From Sphingosinicella microcystinivorans (GTDB lineage Bacteria > Pseudomonadota > Alphaproteobacteria > Sphingomonadales > Sphingomonadaceae), in contig NZ_RBWX01000007.1 in the NCBI RefSeq assembly GCF_003634215.1, positions 978,945-1,042,944 of the forward strand: a stretch of 64,000 nt of DNA, written 5' to 3'. The notes below the pieces were generated by a model. The model did not search any database. It was not told the origin of the DNA and saw nothing but the letters and a program-made list of their open reading frames with translations. This document shows positions 25,563 through 35,019 of the stretch, one piece after another (the stretch's first letter is position 1; every line of letters starts with the position of its first letter). A program made the position numbers and the translations under genes.

Positions 25563-27671
25563 TTAGAAACGCTTGCTCGCGCTGATACCGAACGTGCGCG
25601 GGCGATTGACGTTGATGCGCTGGTCGCCGAGCGTCGTATCGACGAAGAGCTCGGCGCGCTTGTCGAAGAGGTTGTTCACGAACAGGCTGATGTCGAGGTC
25701 GCCGGTCTCGACGCCGATCTTCGCGTTCGCCAGCTCGTAGCTGTGCTGAAGATCGGGCGCGGGAACGTCGCTCGGGAAGCCGTTGTAGCTGCCGCCGACA
25801 TGCTGGACGTTCGCCTGCATGTAGCCCGAAAGCGCATCCGACAGCGGGAAGCTGTACCGGCCGAAGATGTCGTAGCTCCACTTCGGCACCGCCGGAATGC
25901 GGTCGCCCTTCAGGCCTGCACCGCTCGCGCTGTTCGCGGCGAGATAGGTGTCGGTGTAAGCGAGCGTCGCCCCGAGTTCGAGGCCGCCGACGGGCCGGAG
26001 CGAAAGCTCCACCTCCGCGCCCTTGCTCTTCGCCTTGTCGCCGTTCGTCACGTACGAGAAGCCGTCCGGGCGCGTCACCGTTACCTGGATATCGCTCCAG
26101 TCGATGTAGAACAGCGCGGCGTTGAACGTCGCCTTGCCGCCGAGGAAGTCGGACTTCACGCCCACCTCGTAGTTCCACAGCGAGTCCGAATCGAACGTCG
26201 CGGGTGCCGACACGCCGCCGAGCGGCGGAATGGTCGTGTTCGGGCCGCCGACGCGGAAGCCCTGCGCGGCCTGCGCGTAGACGAGGATATCCGGCGTCGC
26301 CTTGTACGAGATGTTGATCTTCGGGTTGATCTTGCTCTCGCTTGAATTGCCCGTATCCGAAGAGAAGCCGCCGGCGATGATGCCGTCGGAAACCTTACTG
26401 AAGCGCTCCTTCACCTTGAAGGCGCGCAGACCGCCGGTGATCTTCAGCGCGTCGGTCACGTTGACGCTCAGTTCGCCGAACGCGGCATATTGTTTCGTCA
26501 CGTTGTTGATGTCGCTGTCGAGGAGCGGGGTCGTCGTCGGGATTCCGAACAGGCCGCCGTGCCAGGCGAGCTGGTAGAGCGAGTTCTTACGGCGCGAGTA
26601 ATAGAGGCCCGCGATCCATTCGACCGTGCCGCCGCTCGGCGAGGCGAGGCGGATCTCCTGCACGAAGTTCTTGTCCGGCACGACGTTGTTGAGCCAGACC
26701 GGCACCGGCACGCCGAGGAAGGCGGTGACATCGCGGTTGTCGTTGATCTTGCGGTCGAGATAGCTCGTCGTTGAAACGAGATCTGCCCAGCCGAAATCAT
26801 TGTGGAGCACGAGGCTGTAAACGGTGAGGTCGTCGCTGCGCAGTTCGGCGACGGCGCGGCGCTGGGAAAGACCGGCGAGCGTTGGGTCGATCTCCTGCGT
26901 GCCGCCGAAGTCGGACCGCTGGAGGAGGATGCTTGCCGTCGCGTCGAACGTCTCGCTCGGCGCCATCTTCAGCGAGAAGCGGGCGCCCCAGGTTTCGGCA
27001 TCGTTCACATTGCTCTTGCCGAGCTGCGTGTTGTCAACGAAGCCGCCTTCGTTGCGGTAATAGAAGACGGTGCGCATCGCGACCTTGTCGGTGGCGAGCG
27101 GCACGTTGATCATGCCGTTGAGCGCAACGCTCTCGTCGCCGTGACGCGTGGTGGAGAGCGATCCGCTGACCGAAGCTTCGATGCGGTCGAGCTTCGGCTT
27201 CGCCGTGATCATGCGGATGGTGCCGCCCATCGAGCCCGCGCCGTAGAGCGTGCCCTGCGGGCCGCGCAGAACCTCGATGCGCTCGACGTCGTAAAGGCGC
27301 AGGTCAGGCTCGTTGTTCGGGAAGCTGACCGGCGTCTCGTCGATGTAGATACCGACCGGCGACTGGTGGTTCTGGTCGACGCCGGTGGAAACGCCGCGCA
27401 GCGTGATCTTGTTGCGGCCCGAGCCGCGATCCACGAACGACAGGCCGGGCACGCTGCGGGCGTAGTCGGTGAACCCGTCGAAACCGCGCTTCTCGATCTG
27501 CTCGGCGGTGAGCGCCGAAATGCTGAGCGGCACGTCCTGCAGCGGCTGCACACGCTTCTGCGCGGTCACCACGATCTCGTCGGTCGGCACGGCCTCATCC
27601 GCCATCGCCGCGTACGGCGCCATCAGCGCCAGCGCGCTGCTCGCCATCCACAAACGGGAAAATCCCTTCAT
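25563..27671 (-). CDS. TonB-dependent receptor (TetR-regulated)
   Basis: Outer-membrane receptor of 702 aa with a signal peptide ending near PYAAMA, the plug (DEIVVTAQKRVQPLQDVPLS; VLRGPQGTLYGAGSMGGTIR) and a barrel ending in Phe. AAAGGGGG precedes the ATG at 27671. It converges on the TetR gene and has two TetR-type boxes 25-53 bp upstream of its start, overlapping the AT-rich promoter. It should feed the same pathway as the exported serine hydrolase and MaoC enzyme. It resembles the receptors at 8603 and 39941 in the plug (SMGGT motif), suggesting related barrel families. Confidence 0.92.
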   Translation of the reverse strand: MKGFSRLWMASSALALMAPYAAMADEAVPTDEIVVTAQKRVQPLQDVPLSISALTAEQIEKRGFDGFTDYARSVPGLSFVDRGSGRNKITLRGVSTGVDQNHQSPVGIYIDETPVSFPNNEPDLRLYDVERIEVLRGPQGTLYGAGSMGGTIRMITAKPKLDRIEASVSGSLSTTRHGDESVALNGMINVPLATDKVAMRTVFYYRNEGGFVDNTQLGKSNVNDAETWGARFSLKMAPSETFDATASILLQRSDFGGTQEIDPTLAGLSQRRAVAELRSDDLTVYSLVLHNDFGWADLVSTTSYLDRKINDNRDVTAFLGVPVPVWLNNVVPDKNFVQEIRLASPSGGTVEWIAGLYYSRRKNSLYQLAWHGGLFGIPTTTPLLDSDINNVTKQYAAFGELSVNVTDALKITGGLRAFKVKERFSKVSDGIIAGGFSSDTGNSSESKINPKINISYKATPDILVYAQAAQGFRVGGPNTTIPPLGGVSAPATFDSDSLWNYEVGVKSDFLGGKATFNAALFYIDWSDIQVTVTRPDGFSYVTNGDKAKSKGAEVELSLRPVGGLELGATLAYTDTYLAANSASGAGLKGDRIPAVPKWSYDIFGRYSFPLSDALSGYMQANVQHVGGSYNGFPSDVPAPDLQHSYELANAKIGVETGDLDISLFVNNLFDKRAELFVDTTLGDQRINVNRPRTFGISASKRF

Positions 27672-27695
27672 GAGTACCCCCTTTTTATATAATGT

Positions 27696-27724
27696 TGAAT
27701 TTAAACTCATTGAGTTTGTATTCA
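27696..27724. promoter_or_regulatory. TetR-type operator boxes 4 and 5
   Basis: TGAATTTAAACTCA (27696-27709) and TGAGTTTGTATTCA (27711-27724), separated by one base, together forming an imperfect 29-bp palindrome upstream of the TBDT. The layout is the same as boxes 1 and 2. Confidence 0.72.
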
Positions 27725-27790
27725 ACGAAAACGTGCAAGTCAACGTCGCTTTCGTTCGTGTTCGGCGGCGGGCGTGGGCTATGGGAGTGC

Positions 27791-28042
27791 ATGGACTTTC
27801 ACGATCTTCTGTTCCGCTACTTCGGCACCGCCGAGATCGATGCGCTCAACGCCTCGGCGCTCTCTGCCGGCCTTGACCGCATGCGCGTCGACTTCGGCCT
27901 CGAAACAAATGCCGGGCGACGCTTTGCGCTGTGGGCGCTGATGTACATGCTGGGCGACGCGCCCGATCTCGACGCATTCGAGGATGCGGACGAGCGCGAG
28001 GCCGCGCGCCGTTTCATGGATCTCGCCGACAACGCGGGCTAG
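27791..28042 (+). CDS. Small hypothetical acidic protein
   Basis: Protein of 83 aa, acidic and mostly helical, with RRFALWALMYMLGDAP in the centre and an acidic stretch DLDAFEDADEREAARRF. The ATG at 27791 follows GGGAG at a good spacing, and codon use matches the neighbours, so I consider it real. It lies between the TetR-controlled TBDT promoter and the MOSC fusion gene. No function is suggested by the sequence. Confidence 0.6.
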   Translation: MDFHDLLFRYFGTAEIDALNASALSAGLDRMRVDFGLETNAGRRFALWALMYMLGDAPDLDAFEDADEREAARRFMDLADNAG

Positions 28043-28117
28043 CGTGCTACCCGAACCGGTGAGGGATCACCCACCGCGCCGGATTGTCGCAACCCGCGCA
28101 GGCGTTATCCTCGCTCC

Positions 28118-29824
28118 ATGGGGATCGAGCGGAGAGTAGCGGCTGTCAGCACGGCAAGGCCGGTGTGGCAGGATGTGAGGGGGCAGCGAACCTTCACCTC
28201 GATCGTGCGCAGCCCAGCACCCGGCGCGCTGTGGTTCGGTCCCGAGGGGCCGGATGACAATGAAACAGCGGTGCATACCGAAGCCGTCCTCGCCTCGCCC
28301 AGCGAACACTACGACATGTGGGCCGCGCGCTTCGGCGTCGACCGGGAAGCGTGGGACTGGTGTCGCTTCGGCGAGAACATCGTCGTTTCCGGTTTCGATG
28401 AAAACACCCTGCGCATTGGCGATATCGTCCGCATCGGCGGCGCGGTGTTCCGCGTGACCTCGCCGCGCATTCCGTGCTTCAAGTTCGCGTGGCGCATGGA
28501 TCAGCCTGACAGCGTGCTCGGACCGATGATCGAAAGCGGCCATATCGGCTTCTACCTCGCGGTCGAAACCCCGGGGCCGGTCGGCGCCGGAGACGTCGCC
28601 ACGATAGAGGTGCCCGATGCTTCGGCGATCACCGTCGGCGATCTCTCTCGCCTGCTCGTCGCGCGCGAGGCCGATCCGCAGGCGCTTCGCGATGCGCTGG
28701 CCAACCCCTGGCTCGGCGGACAGGCGCGCGGCATGCTCGCGAAGCGCATCGCGGGTCTTGAAGACATGGCGCGTCTCAAGACCGGCCGCTGGAGCGGCTG
28801 GCGTCCGTTCCGTGCCGTGAAGCTGCGTGACGAGGCGCAGGACGTCGCCTCCTTCGCGCTCACGCCGCTCGATGATGTCCCGCTGGCCCCGGCGCTCGCG
28901 GGGCAGTTCCTCACCGTCCGGCTGGGCAACGGCAACGATGCGCCGGTCCGCAGCTGGACGCTTTCCGATCACGAAGATACGCCGAAGCAGTACCGTCTCA
29001 CCGTAAAGCGTATCGCGGGCGGGTCGGGTTCGGCGCGGCTCCACGAGATCGGCGCGCGCGGCGGCACCGTGTGGGCGCGTCCGCCGGCAGGGCGTTTCAC
29101 GCTGAAGCGGGATGGCTTCATGCGCGTCGTCCTCATCAGTGCCGGTATCGGCGTCACGCCGATGCTTGCGATGCTGAAGGCGCACCGGGCGCGGCAGGAC
29201 GTGCAGCCGCCGCTTGTCTGGATTCACCAGACGCGGTGCGGCGAAACACACGTGTTCTCTGCGGCAGGCGAAGATGCGGCGCTCGCCCACGTCTTCTACT
29301 CCGCGCCGCGCGAGAGCGATGCCGGGCACGAACCCGGAAGGCTTACGCCCGACCGCCTGCGCGAAATTCTCGCGCCTGCCTACAAGACGGCCCCCTTCGG
29401 CCGCGACGTCGAGCTCGAAGGCATTTTCAGTGACGTCTACATCTGCGGCCCGGCGCCATTCGAAGCGATGGTGCGCGAGGCGCTCGCCGCGATGGGCGTT
29501 CCTTCCGGGCAGGTGCGATCGGAATCGTTCATGCCCGGCGCGGCAGACGCCGCTCCCACCATCGCCCGGGCGCGCGTGGACTTTGGCGGCACCGTCGCGG
29601 AATGGACGCAGGCCGCGAACCCAAGCCTGCTCGACCTCGCCGAAGCCGCCGGTCTTACCCCTGCGTTCGGCTGCCGCTGGGGAAGCTGCGGCGCGTGCGA
29701 AAGCACGCTCGTGTCGGGCAGTGTCGAGCATTCGCCGTCTCCCGCCATGCCGCTCGCTGCGGACCGTGTTCTGCTCTGCTGCGCGCGTCCGGCATCCGCA
29801 GACGTGACCGTTGCCCTTGGCTGA
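28118..29824 (+). CDS. MOSC-ferredoxin reductase-2Fe2S fusion oxidoreductase
   Basis: Three-domain protein of 568 aa. Residues about 1-170 form a YiiM-like MOSC domain, with FGENIVVSGFDE and the conserved Cys in RIPCFKF; residues about 225-460 form an FNR-type flavin/NAD(P)H module (RSWTLSD for flavin, ISAGIGVTPMLAM for nucleotide); the C-terminus is a plant-type ferredoxin with Cys residues in GCRWGSCGAC and LLCCA. It would move electrons from NAD(P)H through flavin and 2Fe-2S to a sulfur- or molybdenum-cofactor-related MOSC site. The last gene-proximal context is an amidohydrolase and an MFS transporter. The physiological acceptor is not evident. Confidence 0.87.
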   Translation: MGIERRVAAVSTARPVWQDVRGQRTFTSIVRSPAPGALWFGPEGPDDNETAVHTEAVLASPSEHYDMWAARFGVDREAWDWCRFGENIVVSGFDENTLRIGDIVRIGGAVFRVTSPRIPCFKFAWRMDQPDSVLGPMIESGHIGFYLAVETPGPVGAGDVATIEVPDASAITVGDLSRLLVAREADPQALRDALANPWLGGQARGMLAKRIAGLEDMARLKTGRWSGWRPFRAVKLRDEAQDVASFALTPLDDVPLAPALAGQFLTVRLGNGNDAPVRSWTLSDHEDTPKQYRLTVKRIAGGSGSARLHEIGARGGTVWARPPAGRFTLKRDGFMRVVLISAGIGVTPMLAMLKAHRARQDVQPPLVWIHQTRCGETHVFSAAGEDAALAHVFYSAPRESDAGHEPGRLTPDRLREILAPAYKTAPFGRDVELEGIFSDVYICGPAPFEAMVREALAAMGVPSGQVRSESFMPGAADAAPTIARARVDFGGTVAEWTQAANPSLLDLAEAAGLTPAFGCRWGSCGACESTLVSGSVEHSPSPAMPLAADRVLLCCARPASADVTVALG

Positions 29825-29899
29825 GCTGCCACCCCGATTTCGTCGTCACCACCCGCTGCGGCCTTTGCGGCGCGGCGCAAGATACAGGAACCTGCACCC

Positions 29900-31120
29900 A
29901 TGACGCTGATCATCGAGAACGTGACCGTCTTCGACGGGGAAGCTGTGCTCGGCGAGGGCATGTCGATCGTCGTTGAAGGCGGCGCGATCCGCGAGGTTTC
30001 CGACAAGCCCGTAACCGGATCGGACACGCAGCGCCTTGATGGCTGCGGGCGTTTCGCGATGCCGGGCCTCATCGATGCGCACTTCCATTGCTACGGCGCG
30101 GAGGCGAATCCGGCGGCTATCGACAGGATGCCGCCCGGCCTACGCGCGCTTCATGCACGCCGGATCATGGAAGATACCTTGCAGCGCGGCTTTACGACCG
30201 TGCGCGATGCGGCGGGCGGCGATCATGTGCTTGCGGCGGGGCTGGCGAAGGGCCTCATCAACGGCCCGCGCCTGTTCTACCCCGGCCTCGCGATCAGCCA
30301 GACCGGCGGGCACGGCGACATGCGCGATCCCGATCACTTCGAAGGCTGCGCCTGCGCCTATTGCGGGTCACTGTCGGTCGTCGTCGATGGGCCGGACGAG
30401 ATGCGCAAGATGGTGCGTGAACAGCTGCGGCGCGGCGCGCATCAGATCAAATTGTTCGTCTCCGGAGGCGTTCTTTCGCCGAGCGACCCCATCTGGATGA
30501 ACCAGTTCTGCAACGAGGAGATCCGGGTCGCGGTCGAGGAGGCCGCCACCCGGCGCACCTACGTGATGGCGCATGCGCACACGAACGAGGCCGCGATCCG
30601 CTGCGTGAAGAACGGCGTGCGTTCCATCGAGCACGCGACGATGCTGGAAGCAGACGGTGTCGCCGCAATCGTGGAGCACGATGCCTTCGCCGTCCCGACG
30701 CTGGCGATCATCGATGCGATCCGCGCCGTTGGCCCGTCGATGGGCTTGCCGACGGCCGCCCTGGCGAAGGTGCGGGAGGTCGGCGATCTTGCAGCCACCT
30801 CGCTTGATCGCCTGCGGCAAGCCGGCGCGAAGATCGGCTTTGGCACCGATCTGCTCGGTTCGGTCATGGACCGCCAGTCCCGGGAGTTCGCGCTCCGCCG
30901 CGAGATCATGAGCGCCGAAGAAATCCTGCGTTCGGCGACGTCGGTGAACGCGTCCCTGCTCGGGATGCAAGGGAAACTGGGCACGATCGCGCAGGGGGCG
31001 TTTGCCGACCTGCTGGTGGTGGATGGCAACCCGCTTGAGGATATTTCCGTTCTCGAACATCAGGACCGGCTCGCATTGATCGTTGCGGACGGACGCATCC
31101 GCCGGAACGCTCTTGTCTGA
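29900..31120 (+). CDS. Amidohydrolase family protein, cytoplasmic
   Basis: Metal-dependent hydrolase of 406 aa without a signal peptide. Active-site motifs are complete: HFH in MPGLIDAHFHCYG, Lys in QIKLFVSGG, His in VMAHAHT and SIEHAT, and Asp in GFGTDLLGS. It belongs to the imidazolonepropionase/Xaa-Pro dipeptidase-like group. Its 3' end overlaps the MFS gene, so the two are probably one operon; together they suggest hydrolysis of a small amide coupled to transport of the product or substrate. It differs from the exported relatives at 3517 and 53091 in acting inside the cell. Confidence 0.87.
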   Translation: MTLIIENVTVFDGEAVLGEGMSIVVEGGAIREVSDKPVTGSDTQRLDGCGRFAMPGLIDAHFHCYGAEANPAAIDRMPPGLRALHARRIMEDTLQRGFTTVRDAAGGDHVLAAGLAKGLINGPRLFYPGLAISQTGGHGDMRDPDHFEGCACAYCGSLSVVVDGPDEMRKMVREQLRRGAHQIKLFVSGGVLSPSDPIWMNQFCNEEIRVAVEEAATRRTYVMAHAHTNEAAIRCVKNGVRSIEHATMLEADGVAAIVEHDAFAVPTLAIIDAIRAVGPSMGLPTAALAKVREVGDLAATSLDRLRQAGAKIGFGTDLLGSVMDRQSREFALRREIMSAEEILRSATSVNASLLGMQGKLGTIAQGAFADLLVVDGNPLEDISVLEHQDRLALIVADGRIRRNALV

Positions 31121-32222
31121 GCCGCAGCCGTCCGCGTCGGAGCGTCAAAGCGCGGTCTTCAGCCTCGTCGCGGGAAACATCGCGGGCTTTTCGGGAACGA
31201 CGGCGATTCCGCTCTGGCTTGCGGCATCGGGGGCAAGGGGCGAGCTTGCCGGCGTGGTGGCGTCGGGCGAGATCGCGGCCATCGGCCTTGGCACGCTTGG
31301 CGCTGCGGCCATAGCGGGCCGGATCGGGGCGCGGCCACTCTGTCTTGGCGCAGCAGCCGTAGCGGTCGTCGCCAACCTTCTCGCAATGCTCACCTTCGAT
31401 GCAGCGTTCGTTGTGGGCCGTTTGCTATCGGGGTTTGCGCTCGGTGCCGTGCTGGCGACCGCAACGGCCCTCGCGGCGCAGCGCGTCGACGCGCAAAAGA
31501 CGCTTGCCACCATGCAGATCGGTCTCGCCTGCTTTGCCGCGCTGTTTTACCTCGCGCTGCCCCCGCTCGTTGAAGCGGTTGGCGATGTGGCGGTATTCGG
31601 GGGGCTCGCCGCGACGGCGCTGTGCGCGCTTCTCGCGGCGGCGGCAGGCCTGCACGGCAAGGTCGAACAGAACAACGCCGGCTTTCGCCCCATCCCGCGC
31701 GCCTTGCTCGTTCTCATCGGCCTTGCGGTGATGTTCGTGGGGCAGAGCATGGCATGGAACTCCATTTTCCCGCTCGGCGCCGCCAAGAGCTTCGATATGC
31801 AGCTTGTGGGCAAGATCATGGCCGCATGCGCGGTCGTCATGATGGTTGGGCCGCTGCTGTCGCGGATGCTTGGAGAGCGCGCGGGTTTGCGCGTGCCGGT
31901 TCTGGGTTTCAGCCTCCTGCTCGCGGCGGACGTGGTGCTGATCGCGCAGGCGCAGGGGCTGTGGTTGTTCGCGGCAGCGACCGCGGCGCTGGTCTTGCTC
32001 CCCGGTTTCGGTTTACCCTATGTGATCGCGCGCGCCGGAAATCTCGGGGACGCACGGCACGCTGGCGCGGCGCCGGCGTTCCTGATGCTTGGAAGCGCGC
32101 TCGGCCCGGCGCTTGCTGTGCCGCTCGTCGTGGCCGCCGATTGGAATGCCTTTGGGCTGGTCGCGGGCGGCGCCTGCCTGATCGGCGCGTTGCTGATGGG
32201 GGCCGGAAAGGGCCGAACGTAA
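31113..32222 (+). CDS. MFS transporter
   Basis: Integral inner-membrane protein of 369 aa with about 12 hydrophobic helices and typical MFS spacing, including AAIAGRIGARPLCLG after the second helix and GRLLSGFALGAVLATATA. The TTG at 31113 overlaps the end of the amidohydrolase by 8 bp and begins with MSEPQPS; a TTG at 31083 is an alternative. No substrate motif is recognisable. Coupling to the amidohydrolase suggests import or export of the same small molecule. The LuxR gene starts 10 bp after its stop. Confidence 0.8.
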   Translation: MSEPQPSASERQSAVFSLVAGNIAGFSGTTAIPLWLAASGARGELAGVVASGEIAAIGLGTLGAAAIAGRIGARPLCLGAAAVAVVANLLAMLTFDAAFVVGRLLSGFALGAVLATATALAAQRVDAQKTLATMQIGLACFAALFYLALPPLVEAVGDVAVFGGLAATALCALLAAAAGLHGKVEQNNAGFRPIPRALLVLIGLAVMFVGQSMAWNSIFPLGAAKSFDMQLVGKIMAACAVVMMVGPLLSRMLGERAGLRVPVLGFSLLLAADVVLIAQAQGLWLFAAATAALVLLPGFGLPYVIARAGNLGDARHAGAAPAFLMLGSALGPALAVPLVVAADWNAFGLVAGGACLIGALLMGAGKGRT

Positions 32223-32232
32223 AGGACCGGGT

Positions 32233-34908
32233 TTGAACGAAGCGGCCGAACCCCGCGAAACGGAACGGTCCGGCGCGCGCGAACGGGCGAGCCGCCGCCG
32301 TCTGCGCCCGCCGGTGCAGCGCGCGCCGCTTGCCACGCGCGAACTCGTGCTGCGCTCGCTCGATGTCGCCCGCGCCGGCAAGCTCACGATCGTCGTCGGC
32401 CCGCGCGGTTACGGCAAGAGCACGGCGCTCGGTCAGTGGTGGCACCGGCTCACGCAGCAGGGCATCGCGGCGGCGTGGTACACCGCGTCCGATCTTGATC
32501 GCGAGCCCGATGTGTTCCTGGAAATGATCGCCCGTTCGCTCGCCGCCGCCGGGGTCGAGATGGGCGATGCCGTGCGGCCCAAGACCGGGGACAGTCCCGC
32601 GGCGACTATGCTCGATGCGATCCTGCTGCAGCTTGATCGCGACGAGCGCCCGATCGTGCTCATCATCGACGATTTCGACCGCGTCGATCACCCAGCGATC
32701 GCGCGCCTCGTCGAGGAAATGACGGATGCGTTGCCCGATTGGGTGCATCTTGTGCTGGCGACCCGGCGCAAGCCTTCGCTCGCCGTCTCGGTGCTGCGCA
32801 CGCAGGGGATTGTCCGCATCATCGATCCGGCCGAGCTTCGGCTCAGCGATGCGGAGCTTGGCGAGGCGCTCGGTCTCCCCGCCGATGCGCCCGAACTCGC
32901 GGCGATCGCCGAGCAGACCGAGGGCTGGCCCGTCGCCGTCCAGCTTTACCGCCTCTGGCGCGGGCGGATGGGCGTCTCGGCGCGGATGCCGCGCTTCAGC
33001 GGGCAGGTCGACGAGGTTGCCGATTACCTTGCCGAACAGGTATTCGCGATGCTCGCCGAGCACAGCCAGACACTGCTCACCGAGCTGTCGCCGTTCGATT
33101 ATGTCGAGGCGAGCCTCGCCGATTACGTGCGCGACCGGCGCGATAGCGCGGCGTTGCTAGAAGAGGTGGAGGCGGAGCTGCCCACGCTTGTCCAGCGGAC
33201 GGAATCGGAGGGCGAACCGGCGTGGCGGCTGCATCCGCTGCTGTCGGATTATGCGCAGGCTCGCCTCAATCGCAGCCCCGATCATGCGGCGCGGCTTCAC
33301 AGGCGCGCGGCGGACTGGCTCTGGCAGCAGCAGCGCTATGCCGCTTCGGTTCGCCACTACGATCTTGCGGGCGACCGCGCCACGATGATGGAAACGCTGG
33401 GCGGGATTCCGTTCATCCTCATCTTCCTTACATATGGGGCGGGCGAGCTTCGCGCGATCCTGCGCGAGACGCCGCAGGAGGTCCTGGAAGCCCAGCCGCG
33501 CCTGCAACTGATGGCCGCGCTTGCTCACTTCAAGGCAGGGTATTTCGGCGAGGCGAGCAATTGGCTGCGCCGTATCCGCGAGAGCACTGGCGGCTTCCTC
33601 GACGATCCCACCGGGCACGGCGAGCAGCTCGAGCTCGAAGGCCACGCCCTTGACCTGCTCTTCGAATGCTACATCAACGGGATAGCACCGACGCGCGAGG
33701 CGGAGGTTGATAGGGTGCGCGCGCTGGCGCCGGATATGCCGCTGTTCTGGGCATGGTGCGAGAATACGATGGTCGTGATGTACCAGATGCGCGGCGATCT
33801 CCATGCGGCGCACCAGTCCGTGATCCGCACGCGAGAGACGTATCAGGCAATCGGCATGTTGCCGTTCGCCGAACAGCATCTGACGACGCACGACGTGCTG
33901 ATCGCACTCGCGCACGGTTCGCTGAAAACAGCTTCGGAACTTGCGGCCGCCACGCTTCGGCGCCGCGGCGCAGGCGGGATCGAAGTGACGGTTACGGCAA
34001 CCGCGCGCATGGCGCTCGCCTCGGTGGATTATCTGCGGCACTACCGGGAGAGCGCGGCGGATCTCGTGCGCGTCGCCTTCGATCAGTTCGGCGCCGGGGA
34101 GGCGTGGTACGATCAATATGCCGTTACCTGGCCGATCATCGTCGATGTCGCGTGGCGTCGCAGTGGGCTTCCCGCTGCGCTTCGCGTCATCGCCGAACTG
34201 CGGACGCGGCTCGGTAATCAGGGGCTCCTTTGCGTTACAGACCTGCTGAAGTCCCTGGAGGCGATCTACCGCTTTCGTAGCGGCGGTATCGACAGCGCGG
34301 AGGCGATCGCGCGGACACTCGCAGTCGATGCGGGCCATGTTCCCTGGCGGACGCGTGACCTCGCGATGCAGGCCCGCATCCTCATCGATCTCGCGCGCGG
34401 ACGCGTCGCGGCGGCGGGGGAGGGTGCCCGCGCGATGATCGAGGAGGGGCGTACGGGCGAGCGCCTCGTCACGATGGTGAAGGGCTATGTTCTACTGTCG
34501 CTGGTGCGCGACCGGCTGGGCGACGAAGCCGGCGCCGATGAAGCGATGGTCACGGCGGTGCACCATGCATTCGCCGAGGAGATTCTGTCTCCGTTCGTTG
34601 AAGAAGGCAGTGCGGTCCGCGCAATCATGGAGCGCATAGCGAAGCGCGCGGCCTCGCCGCTCGAACAGCACCATGCGGAGACGGTTCTCAGGGCCTTGAA
34701 AGCCAAGCCCCAGTATCTCTCTCCCGATGCACTCAACGACCGCGAGTCGGAGATTGTCGCGCATCTCGCCGAGGGCGCGTCCAACAAGCTGATCGCGCGA
34801 CGTCTCGGGCTCACCGAGAACACCATCAAATTCCATCTCAAGAAGATCTACGCCAAGCTCGGCGTATCGAGCCGCAAGGCCGCAGTGGCGCGCGCGCAGG
34901 AGAAATAG
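32233..34908 (+). CDS. MalT-like LuxR-family ATPase regulator
   Basis: Large signal-transducing regulator of 891 aa. Residues 56-64 are a Walker A motif (GPRGYGKST), a Walker B follows at about 138 (LIIDDFDRV), the middle is a long helical region like the TPR sensor of MalT, and the C-terminal 65 residues are a LuxR helix-turn-helix (LNDRESEIVAHLAEGASNKL, then LTENTIKFHLKKIY). The TTG start at 32233 has AAAGGA upstream. MalT-type proteins activate catabolic operons when ATP and an inducer bind. It lies directly upstream of a TBDT-HyuA-DUF917 run on the same strand, its most likely target. Confidence 0.9.
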   Translation: MNEAAEPRETERSGARERASRRRLRPPVQRAPLATRELVLRSLDVARAGKLTIVVGPRGYGKSTALGQWWHRLTQQGIAAAWYTASDLDREPDVFLEMIARSLAAAGVEMGDAVRPKTGDSPAATMLDAILLQLDRDERPIVLIIDDFDRVDHPAIARLVEEMTDALPDWVHLVLATRRKPSLAVSVLRTQGIVRIIDPAELRLSDAELGEALGLPADAPELAAIAEQTEGWPVAVQLYRLWRGRMGVSARMPRFSGQVDEVADYLAEQVFAMLAEHSQTLLTELSPFDYVEASLADYVRDRRDSAALLEEVEAELPTLVQRTESEGEPAWRLHPLLSDYAQARLNRSPDHAARLHRRAADWLWQQQRYAASVRHYDLAGDRATMMETLGGIPFILIFLTYGAGELRAILRETPQEVLEAQPRLQLMAALAHFKAGYFGEASNWLRRIRESTGGFLDDPTGHGEQLELEGHALDLLFECYINGIAPTREAEVDRVRALAPDMPLFWAWCENTMVVMYQMRGDLHAAHQSVIRTRETYQAIGMLPFAEQHLTTHDVLIALAHGSLKTASELAAATLRRRGAGGIEVTVTATARMALASVDYLRHYRESAADLVRVAFDQFGAGEAWYDQYAVTWPIIVDVAWRRSGLPAALRVIAELRTRLGNQGLLCVTDLLKSLEAIYRFRSGGIDSAEAIARTLAVDAGHVPWRTRDLAMQARILIDLARGRVAAAGEGARAMIEEGRTGERLVTMVKGYVLLSLVRDRLGDEAGADEAMVTAVHHAFAEEILSPFVEEGSAVRAIMERIAKRAASPLEQHHAETVLRALKAKPQYLSPDALNDRESEIVAHLAEGASNKLIARRLGLTENTIKFHLKKIYAKLGVSSRKAAVARAQEK

Positions 34909-35019
34909 GCGGTCCCGCCACCCGACAGCGCCTCTGACTACCCGACTCCGGCGTCGCGCGCCTTTCCTCTGTGCGCGAATATGTGCGTGCAGGGAAAACA
35001 GCAAAAAGGGGTAACGGAA

